From Pseudomonas fluorescens (GTDB taxonomy: Bacteria; Pseudomonadota; Gammaproteobacteria; Pseudomonadales; Pseudomonadaceae), in assembly GCF_002022275.1 (NCBI RefSeq), contig NZ_MSDF01000016.1, forward strand, positions 572,764 to 636,763: DNA of 64,000 nt, in the 5' to 3' direction. Positions 22,561-31,816 of this stretch are shown one piece after another. The notes beneath the pieces are model-generated. The model saw only the letters and a program-made list of their open reading frames with translations. It did not search any database and was not told the DNA's origin. Each line of letters opens with the position of its first letter. The stretch's first letter is position 1. Position numbers and translations under genes: made by a program.

Positions 22561-22712
22561 AGGTGTGTCTCGATGAATGGGTGGACGAAATTACCAGGAC
22601 TGAACCTTTGGTCGCGACTGGGCGTGGCTAGTTCCGTCAAGCATAGAGGTTTAGCCGGGGGAATTTGCGATTAATCATGCTGCTCCTGTTTACCCGGTGT
22701 GCTCGTTCCAGT

Positions 22713-22738
22713 GTGGGAGCAGGCTTGCCCGCGATGGC
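22713..22738 (+). repeat. Single REP sequence
   Basis: One unpaired REP copy (GTGGGAGCAGGCTTGCCCGC) upstream of the MazG-like gene; no inverted partner nearby. Confidence 0.8.
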
Positions 22739-22804
22739 ACCCCAAAGGTTAACTTGCCTTCACGGCTGAACCCTCGGAAGCTATACACCTTCAGGAGCCC
22801 CCGC

Positions 22805-23113
22805 ATGAACCTCGAACACCTCACCGAACGCCTGCATCGCATCCGCGATACCAACGACTGGAAGCAGTTCCACAGCCCGAAAAACCTGGCCATGGCCGCC
22901 AGCGTGGAAATGGCCGAGTTGGTGGAAATCTTCCAGTGGTTGACCGAAGACCAGTCGCGCCAGTTGCTCGCCGAGAAGCTCGCCCACGCCGGGCAGGAAG
23001 TCGGCGATATCGTGTTGTACCTGCTGTTGCTGTGCAGCGAGCTGGGCCTGGACATGAATGAGGTGGTGCGCGCCAAGCTGGCCGACAGCGAACGGCGGTT
23101 CGCCCATGAGTGA
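22805..23113 (+). CDS. MazG-like nucleotide pyrophosphohydrolase
   Basis: All-alpha NTP pyrophosphohydrolase of the RS21-C6/dCTPase type, which removes abnormal or excess nucleotides. The 102-residue product shows the metal-binding pattern SVEMAELVEIFQWL (ExxE) near 38 and EVGDIVLYLLLLCSELG (ExxD) near 70. The start is ATG 22805, after AGGAG. It overlaps cmoM by eight bases, implying translational coupling. The substrate is not known. Confidence 0.92.
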   Translation: MNLEHLTERLHRIRDTNDWKQFHSPKNLAMAASVEMAELVEIFQWLTEDQSRQLLAEKLAHAGQEVGDIVLYLLLLCSELGLDMNEVVRAKLADSERRFAHE

Positions 23114-23855
23114 CCGTCATTTCGACCAGTTGGCCACGCGCTTCGCCGAGAAGATCTACGGCGGCGCCAAGGGCGCGATTCGTTTGGCGGTGCTGCAAGC
23201 CGACCTGACCGAAGCCCTGCCAAAACGCCCATTACGTGTGCTGGATATTGGCGCGGGCCTGGGCCACATGTCGTTGTGGCTCGCCGAACAAGGCCATCAA
23301 GTGACCCTGGCCGAGCCCGCCGAGCCGATGCTCGAAGGCGCGCGTCAGCGCTTTGCCGACGCGGGCCAGAGCGCCACGTTTATCCATGCGCCCTGGCAAG
23401 AACTGCTTGGTCAACTCACCGAACCTTACGACCTGGTGCTGTGCCACGCCGTGCTTGAATGGCTGGCCGAACCCCACGCGATCCTGCCGGTGCTGCACCA
23501 GCTCACGGCGCCTGGCGGCCTGTTGTCGCTGGCGTTCTACAACCGCGATGCGCTGATTTACCGCAACCTGCTCAAAGGCCACTTCCGCAAAATGCGCAAG
23601 AACGACATGGCCGGCGAAAAGCAAAGCCTCACCCCGCAACAGCCGCTCGACCCGCGTGAGCTGGCGGCGCAACTCGAGGGGCTTTGGCAGGTCGAAAGCC
23701 AAAGTGGCGTGCGGGTATTCCACGACTATATGCCCGTGGAATTCCAGGCCCGCGCCGATTTACAGGACTTGTTGGAGATGGAACTCGCTCACCGTCGTCA
23801 CCCAAGCTTTGCCGGACTTGGGCGTTATTTGCACTGGATTTGCCGTCCGGTTTAA
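23106..23855 (+). CDS. cmoM: tRNA uridine-34 carboxymethoxy methyltransferase CmoM
   Basis: Methylates 5-carboxymethoxyuridine at the tRNA wobble base to its methyl ester, using SAM. The 249-residue product parallels E. coli CmoM (formerly SmtA) along its length as I remember that protein: DRHFDQLATRFAEKIYG at the start, SAM motif VLDIGAGLGHMSLWLAE near 43, CHAVLEWLAEP near 115, GGLLSLAFYN near 138, SGVRVFHDYM near 203 and LGRYLHW at the end. It is coupled to the MazG-like gene. Confidence 0.92.
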   Translation: MSDRHFDQLATRFAEKIYGGAKGAIRLAVLQADLTEALPKRPLRVLDIGAGLGHMSLWLAEQGHQVTLAEPAEPMLEGARQRFADAGQSATFIHAPWQELLGQLTEPYDLVLCHAVLEWLAEPHAILPVLHQLTAPGGLLSLAFYNRDALIYRNLLKGHFRKMRKNDMAGEKQSLTPQQPLDPRELAAQLEGLWQVESQSGVRVFHDYMPVEFQARADLQDLLEMELAHRRHPSFAGLGRYLHWICRPV

Positions 23856-23879
23856 GCGGCCCAGTCTGCGGAGGTCGAA

Positions 23880-24482
23880 ATGCGTCGTCTCTGTTTAATC
23901 CTGTTGTCCCTCGGCTTGGGCGCCTGCTCCACGCCCAACCCTTACGTGGCCGCTTCGGCCCCGATGCCGCCGGCCCCGGCCCAGGCGGCGAATACCTTTG
24001 ATGCCAGCGCCTACCCGGCGCCCGTGCGTGATTACGGTGCTTACCGCAGTTGGGGCTGGCTTAACGGCCAACTTCCAGCGGGCTCGGCCTGGGCGGACTC
24101 GGCGCAGATTGCCGAGGCGGTCAGTGGCGCGCTGGACCAGCGCGGTTTGCGCCCTTTGCATGACAACCGTGCGCCCGACCTGCTGGTCAGCGCCGACGTG
24201 CGTCTGGAGAAACGCCTCAAGCAAGTCCAGGACGACTATGGCTACGGTTATGGCGGCTACAACCGGTATGGCAACGGTTACGGCATGTACAACACGGTGC
24301 CGGTGGTACGCACCTATGAAGTGACGGTCGCGGTGGCGCGGATCAGCCTGTTCGACGGCCGTACCCGCCAGCCGGTCTGGAGCACCAGTGCCGAAACCGC
24401 CAGCCAGGGCAGCCTCAGCGAACGTGCTGATGCAATGCGCGAGGCGATGCAGAAGGCAATGACGGCCTATCCTCCCAGTTAA
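23880..24482 (+). CDS. DUF4136 lipoprotein (first paralogue)
   Basis: Predicted outer-membrane lipoprotein of unknown function. The 200 residues begin with a lipoprotein signal (LGLGACS, Ser at +2 favouring the outer membrane), then a Pro/Ala-rich spacer and the DUF4136 core ([21 protein letters not shown], a Tyr/Gly-rich loop near 118-142, and a C-terminal strand ending RQPVWST). GGAGGT precedes ATG 23880. It is adjacent to a second DUF4136 gene, so a local duplication is likely. Confidence 0.88.
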   Translation: MRRLCLILLSLGLGACSTPNPYVAASAPMPPAPAQAANTFDASAYPAPVRDYGAYRSWGWLNGQLPAGSAWADSAQIAEAVSGALDQRGLRPLHDNRAPDLLVSADVRLEKRLKQVQDDYGYGYGGYNRYGNGYGMYNTVPVVRTYEVTVAVARISLFDGRTRQPVWSTSAETASQGSLSERADAMREAMQKAMTAYPPS

Positions 24483-24529
24483 CAGCTATTCTCATTTCAA
24501 GAACGGTTCGTCCTTTTTGGAGAAACACC

Positions 24530-25087
24530 ATGCTTCGTCGCATTGCTGCACTTGCTGTTGTTGTATTGCTGGGCGGCTGCCAGACCAACCAGGTCAACCA
24601 CGACTTTGATGCCAGTCGCGACTTCGGCGCCTACCGCAACTGGGCCTGGAAAGACCCGGCGCTGCAATATCGGCCGGATGACCCGCGCATCAAGAGTGAC
24701 CTCACCGAGCAGCGCATCCGCCAGGCTGTGGGTGAACAACTCGACCAGCGTGGCCTGCGCCCTGCAGCGGCGGGCACCAAGGCTGACCTGAATGTGCAGA
24801 CCTACCTGATCGTTGAAGACCGCCAGCAACAAGTCACCACCAACTACGGCGGCGCCTGGGGCGGCCCGTGGAATGGCTACTGGGGCGCGCCGATGTACAA
24901 CGAAACGCGCAACATCACCTACAAAGTGGCGACCATCCAGATCGACCTGCTCGACGGCAAGGACGGCAAACTGGTGTGGCGCGGCAGTGACGAGCAGATG
25001 ATGGCCAGCTCGCCCAATCCTCAGGACCGCGACACTGCGATTCGCACCACCGTCACCAAAATCCTTTCCAACTACCCGCCGCGCTAA
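24530..25087 (+). CDS. DUF4136 lipoprotein (second paralogue)
   Basis: The 185-residue lipoprotein (signal ending LLGGCQ) shares the DUF4136 layout with the preceding gene: [27 protein letters not shown], a Gly/Trp/Tyr-rich loop and GKLVWRGSDEQM. TTGGAGAA precedes ATG 24530. It follows the first paralogue by 47 bases and is followed by a perfect palindrome. The role is unknown; some DUF4136 proteins accompany the cell envelope or stress response. Confidence 0.88.
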   Translation: MLRRIAALAVVVLLGGCQTNQVNHDFDASRDFGAYRNWAWKDPALQYRPDDPRIKSDLTEQRIRQAVGEQLDQRGLRPAAAGTKADLNVQTYLIVEDRQQQVTTNYGGAWGGPWNGYWGAPMYNETRNITYKVATIQIDLLDGKDGKLVWRGSDEQMMASSPNPQDRDTAIRTTVTKILSNYPPR

Positions 25088-25098
25088 ACACTCACACG

Positions 25099-25124
25099 CT
25101 CAGGCGGGAGGCCTCCCGCCTGAG
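25099..25124 (+). terminator. Perfect 26-base palindrome after the DUF4136 pair
   Basis: CTCAGGCGGGAGG followed at once by its exact complement, with no loop. It lies 12 bases past the DUF4136 stop. There is no T run, so it may be a weak terminator, an RNA stabiliser or a protein-binding site between the DUF4136 genes and tadG. Confidence 0.5.
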
Positions 25125-25209
25125 GCACTGAACTGGCAAGTTGCCAGCAGCCTTGCCATCCCTTGTCTACACTCCACACATCACCGGAGGGTAGGCGAAG
25201 GAGTGCGCG

Positions 25210-27153
25210 ATGTCGTCCCGACTCGGTTCCAGGCAGCGTGGTGCGATAGGTCTGATGGCGGCGGCTACCCTGTCCCTTGCCCTGATATTCCTGTTGCTCG
25301 CGGTTGACAGTGGCCGCCTGTACCTGGAAAAACGCAAATTGCAGTCCATTGCCGACACGTCCGCACTTGAAGCGGCGGGCCTGGGGGGCCAATGCGGCAA
25401 TGCCACCACGGCCAACACCTATGCCACGCAAAATGCCACACGTAATGGGTTCGTCGCGGGCGGCGCCCGGGCGTTGGTGGTGACCTGCGGCACGGTGTCC
25501 ACCAATGCCGGCAAAACCCGCGTATTTACTCCCGATGCTGCCAAGAGCGAAGCGATCCGCGTGGTCGCCTCGCACACGGTGATGAGCAGCATCGCCAATG
25601 GCATCTGGAACCTGTTCAGTGGCGTGCCGATTGCCGCGCAAACCGTGTTGAGCGCGACGGCGGTGGCGGCGGTGGCGCCGCCTGTGGCGCAACTGACGAT
25701 CCGCAGCAGCCTGGCAACGGTCGACTCGACCAAATCCCCGCTCTTGAACCTGGCCATCGGCAACTTGCTGGGTGGCAGCCTCACACTCACGGCGGCGGGC
25801 TGGAATGGCCTGTTGCAGACCAACGTCAACCTGCTCAGCTACCTGGACCAACTGGCGATCAACCTGAATGTGACGGCCGGCGACTACGATGCGTTGCTGA
25901 ACACTGCCGTTTCCGCCACCCAATTGATCGACGCGGCGGTCAAAGTCCTGCAAAGAAACGGCGCGGCGGTGACTGCGGTGGTCAATGACGTGTTGTCGAT
26001 TGAAGCGATCGCGCCCAATACCAAGCTGTTGACCGTGGGCGATCTGATCGACATCGCCAGCGGAACGCCAACGGCGGCGCTCAATACCAATGTGCAACTG
26101 TTCCAGCTGCTGGAGGCGGTCGCGCAGTTGTCCAGCAGCAAGAGCGCTGTGAGTGCCGGCGTTCAGGTCAGTATTCCACTGGTCGGCAACGTCACTATCC
26201 AAACCAAAGTCATTGAGGCGCCGCAACTTTCAGCCATCGGCAACCCCCTGCTGGCGAAGCGGGGGTTGCAGAATACTCCGCCCACGGATCAGATTTTTGT
26301 GCGCACCGCGCAAGTCAGGACGCTGGTGACGGTACAGGCACCGATCATCAAGGCGGTGTCCGGCGTTGCGTCGATATTGACCGGGCTTGGGACGCCCGTG
26401 TCTCAGGTCGTCAAAGGCCTGTTGAACCTGAATATTCCGGCTGTGGTCGGCGGGGTGTTATGCCTGGTGGCCTGTAATGTCACCGACGTTGATATCACCA
26501 CGAGTTTGTCGATTTATATCGAAGCGGCCAGTGGCGAAAGCCATGTCACGGATTTCAACTGTGATGCGCCGGTCGCCAAGTCCCTGACCGTGCGGACCAC
26601 CACGTCACTGGCAACGCTGGCAGTGGGGACGGTCGATCCGGTTGCCGCGTTTTCGTCAGCCGCACCGGTCGACGTGCAGCCGGTCAGGCTGGTCGATTTT
26701 GGCCAGCGGTTCTGCATTGTCGCGACCTTGCTGTGCAGCCCCACCCGGACGCCCGGTGTAGGCGGTGGCCTGACGCTTAAAGCGCTGTCCACCGTGGGCG
26801 CACAAACCACGCCGATGGTATTTTCGCCCGTGGCTGAGATGAACGCGCCGCCGACGTACCTCAGTGCGCCGGGTACCGCCAATATCGTCAACAGCCTGGG
26901 GGCGACGTTGAGCGGTTTGCAGGTGACGTACGTGCCTCCCAGCGGCACCGTGTCCAATGGCGCCCTGGCCGGGGTCGCGGGTCTGCTGACGACCATCACC
27001 AACGCACTGGTCGGGCTGATCCAGAATGTGCTCTCGCCCATCCTGGACCCCATTGTGAATACCTTGCTGAGCGCGCTGGGCATCAAACTGGGCAACGCTG
27101 AAGTGGGCGCCAACCTCACCTGTCACATGGGCCGCGCGTACCTGGTGATTTAA
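25210..27153 (+). CDS. tadG: TadG-like Flp pilus assembly protein
   Basis: Membrane-anchored, largely periplasmic component of the Flp (type IVb) pilus machine. The 647 residues start with a TadE/G-like N-terminus (RQRGAIGLMAAATLSLALIF, then LLLAVDSGRLYLEKRKLQSI) forming one membrane helix near 12-36, and continue as a long domain rich in Ala, Val, Thr and Asn. GAAGGAG supports ATG 25210. It is convergent with pprA and shares the TTAA at 27150-27153 for the two stop codons. Confidence 0.88.
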   Translation: MSSRLGSRQRGAIGLMAAATLSLALIFLLLAVDSGRLYLEKRKLQSIADTSALEAAGLGGQCGNATTANTYATQNATRNGFVAGGARALVVTCGTVSTNAGKTRVFTPDAAKSEAIRVVASHTVMSSIANGIWNLFSGVPIAAQTVLSATAVAAVAPPVAQLTIRSSLATVDSTKSPLLNLAIGNLLGGSLTLTAAGWNGLLQTNVNLLSYLDQLAINLNVTAGDYDALLNTAVSATQLIDAAVKVLQRNGAAVTAVVNDVLSIEAIAPNTKLLTVGDLIDIASGTPTAALNTNVQLFQLLEAVAQLSSSKSAVSAGVQVSIPLVGNVTIQTKVIEAPQLSAIGNPLLAKRGLQNTPPTDQIFVRTAQVRTLVTVQAPIIKAVSGVASILTGLGTPVSQVVKGLLNLNIPAVVGGVLCLVACNVTDVDITTSLSIYIEAASGESHVTDFNCDAPVAKSLTVRTTTSLATLAVGTVDPVAAFSSAAPVDVQPVRLVDFGQRFCIVATLLCSPTRTPGVGGGLTLKALSTVGAQTTPMVFSPVAEMNAPPTYLSAPGTANIVNSLGATLSGLQVTYVPPSGTVSNGALAGVAGLLTTITNALVGLIQNVLSPILDPIVNTLLSALGIKLGNAEVGANLTCHMGRAYLVI

Positions 27154-29888
27154 GCCTGGGCGATCGGCAGTTCGACGCAAAACCTTGCGCCTGCCTCGCC
27201 GTTGGTCACGCTGAGGCGCCCGCCCATGTTTTCCACGATTCCGTAACTGACCGACAGCCCCAGCCCGGTGCCCACGCCAATCGGTTTGGTGGTGAAAAAC
27301 GGCTCGAAAATGCGCTCCAGCAACCGTGGGTCGATACCTCCGCCGTTGTCTTCGACCCAGATGCGTACGTGGCGGCTGTCGTGTTCGCTGTGCACGGCAA
27401 TCCACGGACGCAGGTCCGCGCGTTGTTCACGCTGGCTCAGCAGCGCATCGCGGGCGTTGACCAACAGGTTGATCAGCACCTGCTCCAGTTGGTCCACGTA
27501 GCCTTTGACCTGCACCTGGAAGTCCACCGGGGTCACCCGCACCTCCACGCCTTTGCCGCGCAGGCCTTCGCTGAGCAGTGCCAGCGTGCCCTCCATGGCC
27601 TGTGTCGGGTCGAAAGGTTGCTGCTCGATTTCCGAGCGCCGGCCGAACACCCGCATGTGGTCGACTACCCGTGCAGCCCGTTGGACCTGGGTGTCGATCC
27701 GCCGGAGTTTTTCGACGAGGTAGTCCAGTTGCACATCGCCGCTTTCCAGGCGCTTGAGTACGTTGGCGATGGCCATGCGCATCACGTTCAGCGGCTGGTT
27801 GATCTCGTGGGCAAGGCCGGTGGCCATTTCGCCCAGGGTGGCCATTTTTGCGCTTTGGGTCAGTTGCTGCTGGGAACGGCGTACTTCGGTGTTGTCGCGG
27901 CCCACCGCCTGGACCTCGATCAACTCACCGTTCTCATCAAAAACACCCCGGTCGGACCACACCCACCAGGCATGCTCGCGGCCTGGCAGTTGCAGGCTGA
28001 TTTCGGCGGTACTCACAGGAAACTCCGGGGTCAACTGGCGGATGCGCTGCACAAAGGCTTCGCGTTGTTGCGGCGAGAGCCATTGGCCCAGATCCATGCC
28101 CGGCAGTTGTGCCGGTGCGCATTCCAGGTAGTTGGCCAGCGGTGTATTACCGAAGGTCAACTGCAGATCGGGGCGATAGCGGCAGATCATCGCCGGTGAG
28201 TCCTCCACCAAAATGCGATAGCGCTCTTCACTCTGGCGCATCTGTTCGCTTGCCTGGGTTGCCTCGGTGACGTCCAGCCACAGGCCGACGGCTTCCACCG
28301 GCAGGCCGAGGTCGTCGCGCAGCAACTTGGCCTCGTCCAGCAGCCAGTGGTAGTCGCCCTGTTTGTCGCGTACCCGGTAGCGGCTGCGCACCGTGCCTTC
28401 GCGCAGCAGCTGGCGGGTGCGTTCGAAGTAGAGGTCGCGGTCTGCCGGGTGAATCAGGGAGGCCAGCGTGTCCTCGCTGAAATCGGCCAGGGTCCAGCCC
28501 AGCAGCGGCATCAGGCTGTCGCTGAAGAAGGCCGGGTGCAGCGCACCGTTGGCGTAGCGTTGCACGTAGATCACGGCCGGTGAGCTGGCGATCAGGTTGT
28601 CCAGGCGGGCATGGGCGGCAGCGGCCTGCAATTGCTGGTTCTTGATGTCGCTGATGTCGAGCATGAAACCGACCCAGCGTCGATGGTCGCCCGTCCCCAG
28701 CACTTGGCCTTGTACGCGGTACCAGATCGGGTTCTGCTCGGCATCCGTGCGTTGCAGGCGTACGCCTGTGAGCAAGGTTTTGCCCAGCGCCTGCAAGTCC
28801 TGCAGTCGGCTGTTGAGCTCCTGGCGGTCGGCGGGGTGGATCAGCTCCAGCCAGGTGCCAAGGGCCTGGCGTGCCGGGCCATCCTCCTGGCTCAGGCTGC
28901 GCAGCAGTTGGGGCGCGAGCTGGATCTCATCGGTGGCGGGCAACAACTCCCACCAGCCGGTGCCGAGCAAGCCTTGCAGGGCTTCCACGCGCTCAAGTTG
29001 CTGGTGGTGACGTTGTTCGCGCAGGCGGCTCAACAGCGGGGCGGCGAGGGCAGCGCACAGGTTGAGCCAGTCGCGTTCGCCGGTCTGTGGCTCACCGCTG
29101 TAAAAACCGCAGAGCAACCAGGCCGCTACGCCCCGGCTATCCCGATAGGGCACCAGCAAGCCTTCGGCGTTGCCAAACACGCTGTGCAGACGCGGGTTAT
29201 CGCTGCGCCCCTGGGCGGCGTCCAGGCTCAGCGGGGTGTTGCCATTGGCGCTGTCCAGGCAGGTGCCCAGGCCTTGGCCGGTGTGCCACAAGGCCGGTGC
29301 ATCGTGGGCCGCATACTGGCTGTGGATTCGCCAACCCTGGTCTTCCTCATCCAGCAGCGCCATGGCCACACAGGGGATGTGCCAGCGCTGTGCCAGGCTG
29401 CGCAGGTGCTCGGTGAAGACCTCCTGCAACCGGTTCAGGCTGCACACGCGCAGCTGTTCGCTCATCAGGCAGGCGAGTTGATGATTCTGCTCGCGCTGCT
29501 GCGCGCGTTGTCGGCCCGCCAGCAAGTCGCCGACGTCGATCAGGTGCAAGGTCCAGCCGTCGCCGTCGGGCTCAAGCGCGCCTCGTGTGTGCAGGGTCTG
29601 GCCGCCGGCGCCCTGGAAATCCAGGTCCAGGGCGTGCCGTTGCCAGTCGCCCGGGTTGCCTTCGAGGCTCACCGCGCGCGCGTCGCACAGCAGGGTCTGC
29701 AACCGCGGGCCGGGTTCGTTGAGCAGGTGCTGGGCGAGTTGTGCGCGCAGCGTGCCCGCGATGCTGAGCACGCGGCCGTGCGGGTCCAGATGCAGTTGCA
29801 GGCCCACGTCGGGCGCCGCCGGCGCCCCGAGCGCCAGGGCCTCGTTGCGGCCCAGCAGGCGAGCGAACAGTTTATCCCCCGGCGTCAA
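27150..29888 (-). CDS. pprA: Sensor histidine kinase PprA
   Basis: Predicted partner of PprB in controlling the Tad pilus. The 912 residues have no obvious membrane helix: an N-terminal region, a GAF-like domain (about 145-290), three PAS-type domains (about 300-415, 430-545 and 560-685), a HisKA helix with GLAHEINQPLNV near 697 and a HATPase_c domain (EDNGGGI, TGLGLSVSYGIVE). It starts at TTG 29888, overlapping the tadE stop by four bases (TTGA), so it is coupled to tadE; the ribosome site is weak. Position and partner genes match P. aeruginosa pprA. Confidence 0.88.
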   Translation of the reverse strand: MTPGDKLFARLLGRNEALALGAPAAPDVGLQLHLDPHGRVLSIAGTLRAQLAQHLLNEPGPRLQTLLCDARAVSLEGNPGDWQRHALDLDFQGAGGQTLHTRGALEPDGDGWTLHLIDVGDLLAGRQRAQQREQNHQLACLMSEQLRVCSLNRLQEVFTEHLRSLAQRWHIPCVAMALLDEEDQGWRIHSQYAAHDAPALWHTGQGLGTCLDSANGNTPLSLDAAQGRSDNPRLHSVFGNAEGLLVPYRDSRGVAAWLLCGFYSGEPQTGERDWLNLCAALAAPLLSRLREQRHHQQLERVEALQGLLGTGWWELLPATDEIQLAPQLLRSLSQEDGPARQALGTWLELIHPADRQELNSRLQDLQALGKTLLTGVRLQRTDAEQNPIWYRVQGQVLGTGDHRRWVGFMLDISDIKNQQLQAAAAHARLDNLIASSPAVIYVQRYANGALHPAFFSDSLMPLLGWTLADFSEDTLASLIHPADRDLYFERTRQLLREGTVRSRYRVRDKQGDYHWLLDEAKLLRDDLGLPVEAVGLWLDVTEATQASEQMRQSEERYRILVEDSPAMICRYRPDLQLTFGNTPLANYLECAPAQLPGMDLGQWLSPQQREAFVQRIRQLTPEFPVSTAEISLQLPGREHAWWVWSDRGVFDENGELIEVQAVGRDNTEVRRSQQQLTQSAKMATLGEMATGLAHEINQPLNVMRMAIANVLKRLESGDVQLDYLVEKLRRIDTQVQRAARVVDHMRVFGRRSEIEQQPFDPTQAMEGTLALLSEGLRGKGVEVRVTPVDFQVQVKGYVDQLEQVLINLLVNARDALLSQREQRADLRPWIAVHSEHDSRHVRIWVEDNGGGIDPRLLERIFEPFFTTKPIGVGTGLGLSVSYGIVENMGGRLSVTNGEAGARFCVELPIAQA

Positions 29889-30322
29889 AACTGCAGGCTC
29901 GAAGTGGCGACGAGGTTGGTCGGCAAGTTAGGCACCGTGCCGATGACGGGCAGTACCAGCGCCGGTAGCACGGCCTTGAGACTGGAAGAGGGGTACGTGA
30001 CGGTGACCGTCAGCAACTTGTTGGTGTAGGTCACATTGATGTACTGGGGCAGGAACTTCAACGACCCGGGGATCCAGTTCAACTGGGCTTGTGCAGCCTC
30101 TTTTGCACGCTGGATGACCACGGCATCGTAGTTGCTGGCAGCCGGGTCGACAGACACGCTGCGCCTCACGCCCTCTGCCGCGGCGTGATGAAACGACTGC
30201 ATCAGCAGCAGTGGCAGGCTATAGCTGAGCAACCCGTAAAACACGCCAAAAAAAATCACGAAGACCAAGGCAAACTCGATCGCCGCTGCACCTTTTTGCT
30301 TCCCGGGGAGGCCTGTTTTCAT
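29885..30322 (-). CDS. tadE: TadE-like pseudopilin
   Basis: Minor pilin-like protein of the Flp system. The 145 residues hold a type IVb prepilin site, KQKG followed by AAAIEFALVFVIFFGVF, where FppA is expected to cut after Gly11; the conserved Glu is at +5. One membrane helix follows, then a small periplasmic domain. ATG 30322 is divergent from fppA across 71 bases. It overlaps pprA. Confidence 0.88.
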   Translation of the reverse strand: MKTGLPGKQKGAAAIEFALVFVIFFGVFYGLLSYSLPLLLMQSFHHAAAEGVRRSVSVDPAASNYDAVVIQRAKEAAQAQLNWIPGSLKFLPQYINVTYTNKLLTVTVTYPSSSLKAVLPALVLPVIGTVPNLPTNLVATSSLQF

Positions 30323-30393
30323 GACTGCGTCTACCCTGACGGCTAGTACTTGATATCAGCATAGAATCATTCAGCGAAAAGGGACGTTTTTCC

Positions 30394-30843
30394 GTGATGC
30401 AAGGCGTAGTGATGATGCTCTGGCTGGGGCTCTGTGCGGTGCAGGACTGTCGGCAGCGGCAGATTTCCAACGGGCTGACGATCGGCGTGGCGCTGGGGGC
30501 GTTGATTTACCTGCTGTGGACCGGCGTCACCTGGCTCGGCTCGCCGGCCAGATATGGCGGTCTGGCCTTTGCGTTGGCGCTGTTGCTGACACTGCCGGGT
30601 TACGCGCTAGGCCGCTTTGGCGCTGGCGATGTGAAATTGCTGGCCGCGTTGGGTCTGGCCTCCAATACCGACTATTTACTGGGCTCTTTGGTGGGCGCTG
30701 GACTGGGGTTTGCGGTGTGGGGCCTTGTGCGTCAAAGGCTTAGCGCGCGTGTGGAGAACCTGTCTGGCGAGGCGTCAACGAAACTGCCTTTTGCACCGTT
30801 CGTATTGACAGGTTTTGTCGCCAGCTGGTTTTGGATCCATTAG
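30394..30843 (+). CDS. fppA: Prepilin peptidase FppA (A24 family)
   Basis: Inner-membrane aspartic protease that matures Flp and the TadE/G pseudopilins. The 149 residues make up the short TadV/CpaA form without the methyltransferase domain. The two catalytic Asp are in VQDCRQRQISNGL near residue 18 and in FGAGDVKLLAALGL near 72 (the GxGD motif). The start is GTG 30394, nine bases after AGGGA, or the adjacent ATG at 30397. It is on the same strand as pprB, 124 bases upstream of it. Confidence 0.92.
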   Translation: MMQGVVMMLWLGLCAVQDCRQRQISNGLTIGVALGALIYLLWTGVTWLGSPARYGGLAFALALLLTLPGYALGRFGAGDVKLLAALGLASNTDYLLGSLVGAGLGFAVWGLVRQRLSARVENLSGEASTKLPFAPFVLTGFVASWFWIH

Positions 30844-30862
30844 TCGAACGTTCCACCTACTG

Positions 30863-30874
30863 CTATGTACATAG
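30863..30874 (+). promoter_or_regulatory. Palindrome upstream of pprB
   Basis: CTATGTACATAG is a perfect 12-base palindrome, flanked by a wider inverted pair (CTACT at 30857 and AGTAG at 30882). It lies about 95 bases before the pprB GTG. It could be an operator or part of an fppA terminator; there is no direct evidence for either. Confidence 0.35.
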
Positions 30875-30967
30875 TCGGAAAGTAGAGCTACGTTTATTGA
30901 GTGGATATGTAGGAATCTTCGTCAAAAAGGATAGGTCGTTATCTGGCTGCCATGCATGGAGTAGCGC

Positions 30968-31759
30968 GTGAACAAGCTTACGTCAGCAGTAAAAGTGCTC
31001 GTAGTCGATGATCAACCATTGATCGTGGAAGAGCTCTGCGAATTTCTCGAAAGCAGCGGGTACCGTTGTGTCCCGTGTCAGTCCAGCCAGGAGGCAGTAC
31101 AGCGTTTCAGCGATGACGCGCAGATCGGTCTGGTACTGTGCGACCTGCACATGCCGGACATGGACGGTATCGAACTGGTTCAGGCGTTGCAGCGCATCGC
31201 CGGCAAGCGTCGGGCGTTCGAGGCGATCATGCTCACCGGTCGCGCCGATAAACAGGATGTGATCAAGGCCCTGCGTGCCGGAATTTCGGATTACTACCAG
31301 AAGCCGATCAACCTTGCGGAGCTGCTCGAAGGCCTGCAACGCCAGGAGACGGCGCTGGAGGAACGGCAGAAAGAGTTGCAGCTGGGCACGCTGAACCAGA
31401 AGCTGCAGTACCTCTCCGAATCCATCAATGACTTGTATCAGGACCTCGACAAGGCGCGCCGCAGCCCTGGCTCCGGGATGGTCGAGGCCGACGGTGAACT
31501 GTCTGCCGAAGACGTCGCGCCCGTGGAAATTCCGACAATCTTTCACCAGCTGTCTCCGCGCCAATTGGACGTGGCGCGGCTGGTGGGCAAAGGCCAGACC
31601 AATTACCAGATTGCCTGTGAGTTGGGGATTACCGAAAACACCGTCAAGTTGTATGTCTCTCAGGTGTTGCGTCTGACCCACATGCATAACCGCACTCAGC
31701 TTGCACTGGCATTGTCGCCGAGCAATTCGGCCATGCGCCAGCGTGTGACGGCACACTGA
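30968..31759 (+). CDS. pprB: Response regulator PprB
   Basis: Transcription activator; in P. aeruginosa PprB switches on the Tad pilus, CupE fimbriae and a secreted adhesin. The 263 residues comprise an N-terminal receiver (VLVVDDQPLIVEEL, Asp in VLCDLHMPDMDG near 60, LTGR, Lys in YYQKPI near 110), a coiled linker (about 118-160) and a LuxR-type helix-turn-helix (LSPRQLDVARLVGKGQTNYQ onward, about 195-255). It starts at GTG 30968, six bases after GGAG. A strong terminator follows. Confidence 0.93.
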   Translation: MNKLTSAVKVLVVDDQPLIVEELCEFLESSGYRCVPCQSSQEAVQRFSDDAQIGLVLCDLHMPDMDGIELVQALQRIAGKRRAFEAIMLTGRADKQDVIKALRAGISDYYQKPINLAELLEGLQRQETALEERQKELQLGTLNQKLQYLSESINDLYQDLDKARRSPGSGMVEADGELSAEDVAPVEIPTIFHQLSPRQLDVARLVGKGQTNYQIACELGITENTVKLYVSQVLRLTHMHNRTQLALALSPSNSAMRQRVTAH

Positions 31760-31766
31760 CAGCATC

Positions 31767-31803
31767 AAAAAGAGGAGGGCGCTTGCGCGTTTCCTCCTCT
31801 TTT
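31767..31803 (+). terminator. Bidirectional terminator after pprB
   Basis: AAAAGAGGAGG pairs with CCTCCTCTTTT around a GC-rich loop; A and T runs on both sides allow it to stop pprB on the plus strand and the tad operon on the minus strand. Confidence 0.92.
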
Positions 31804-31816
31804 ATGCGGCGCTCGC

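Noticed and set aside
29088..29760. Other-frame ORFs inside pprA
   Set aside because: Overlapping frames with Arg/Ala/Gly-rich translations and no motifs; pprA has clear GAF, PAS and kinase features.
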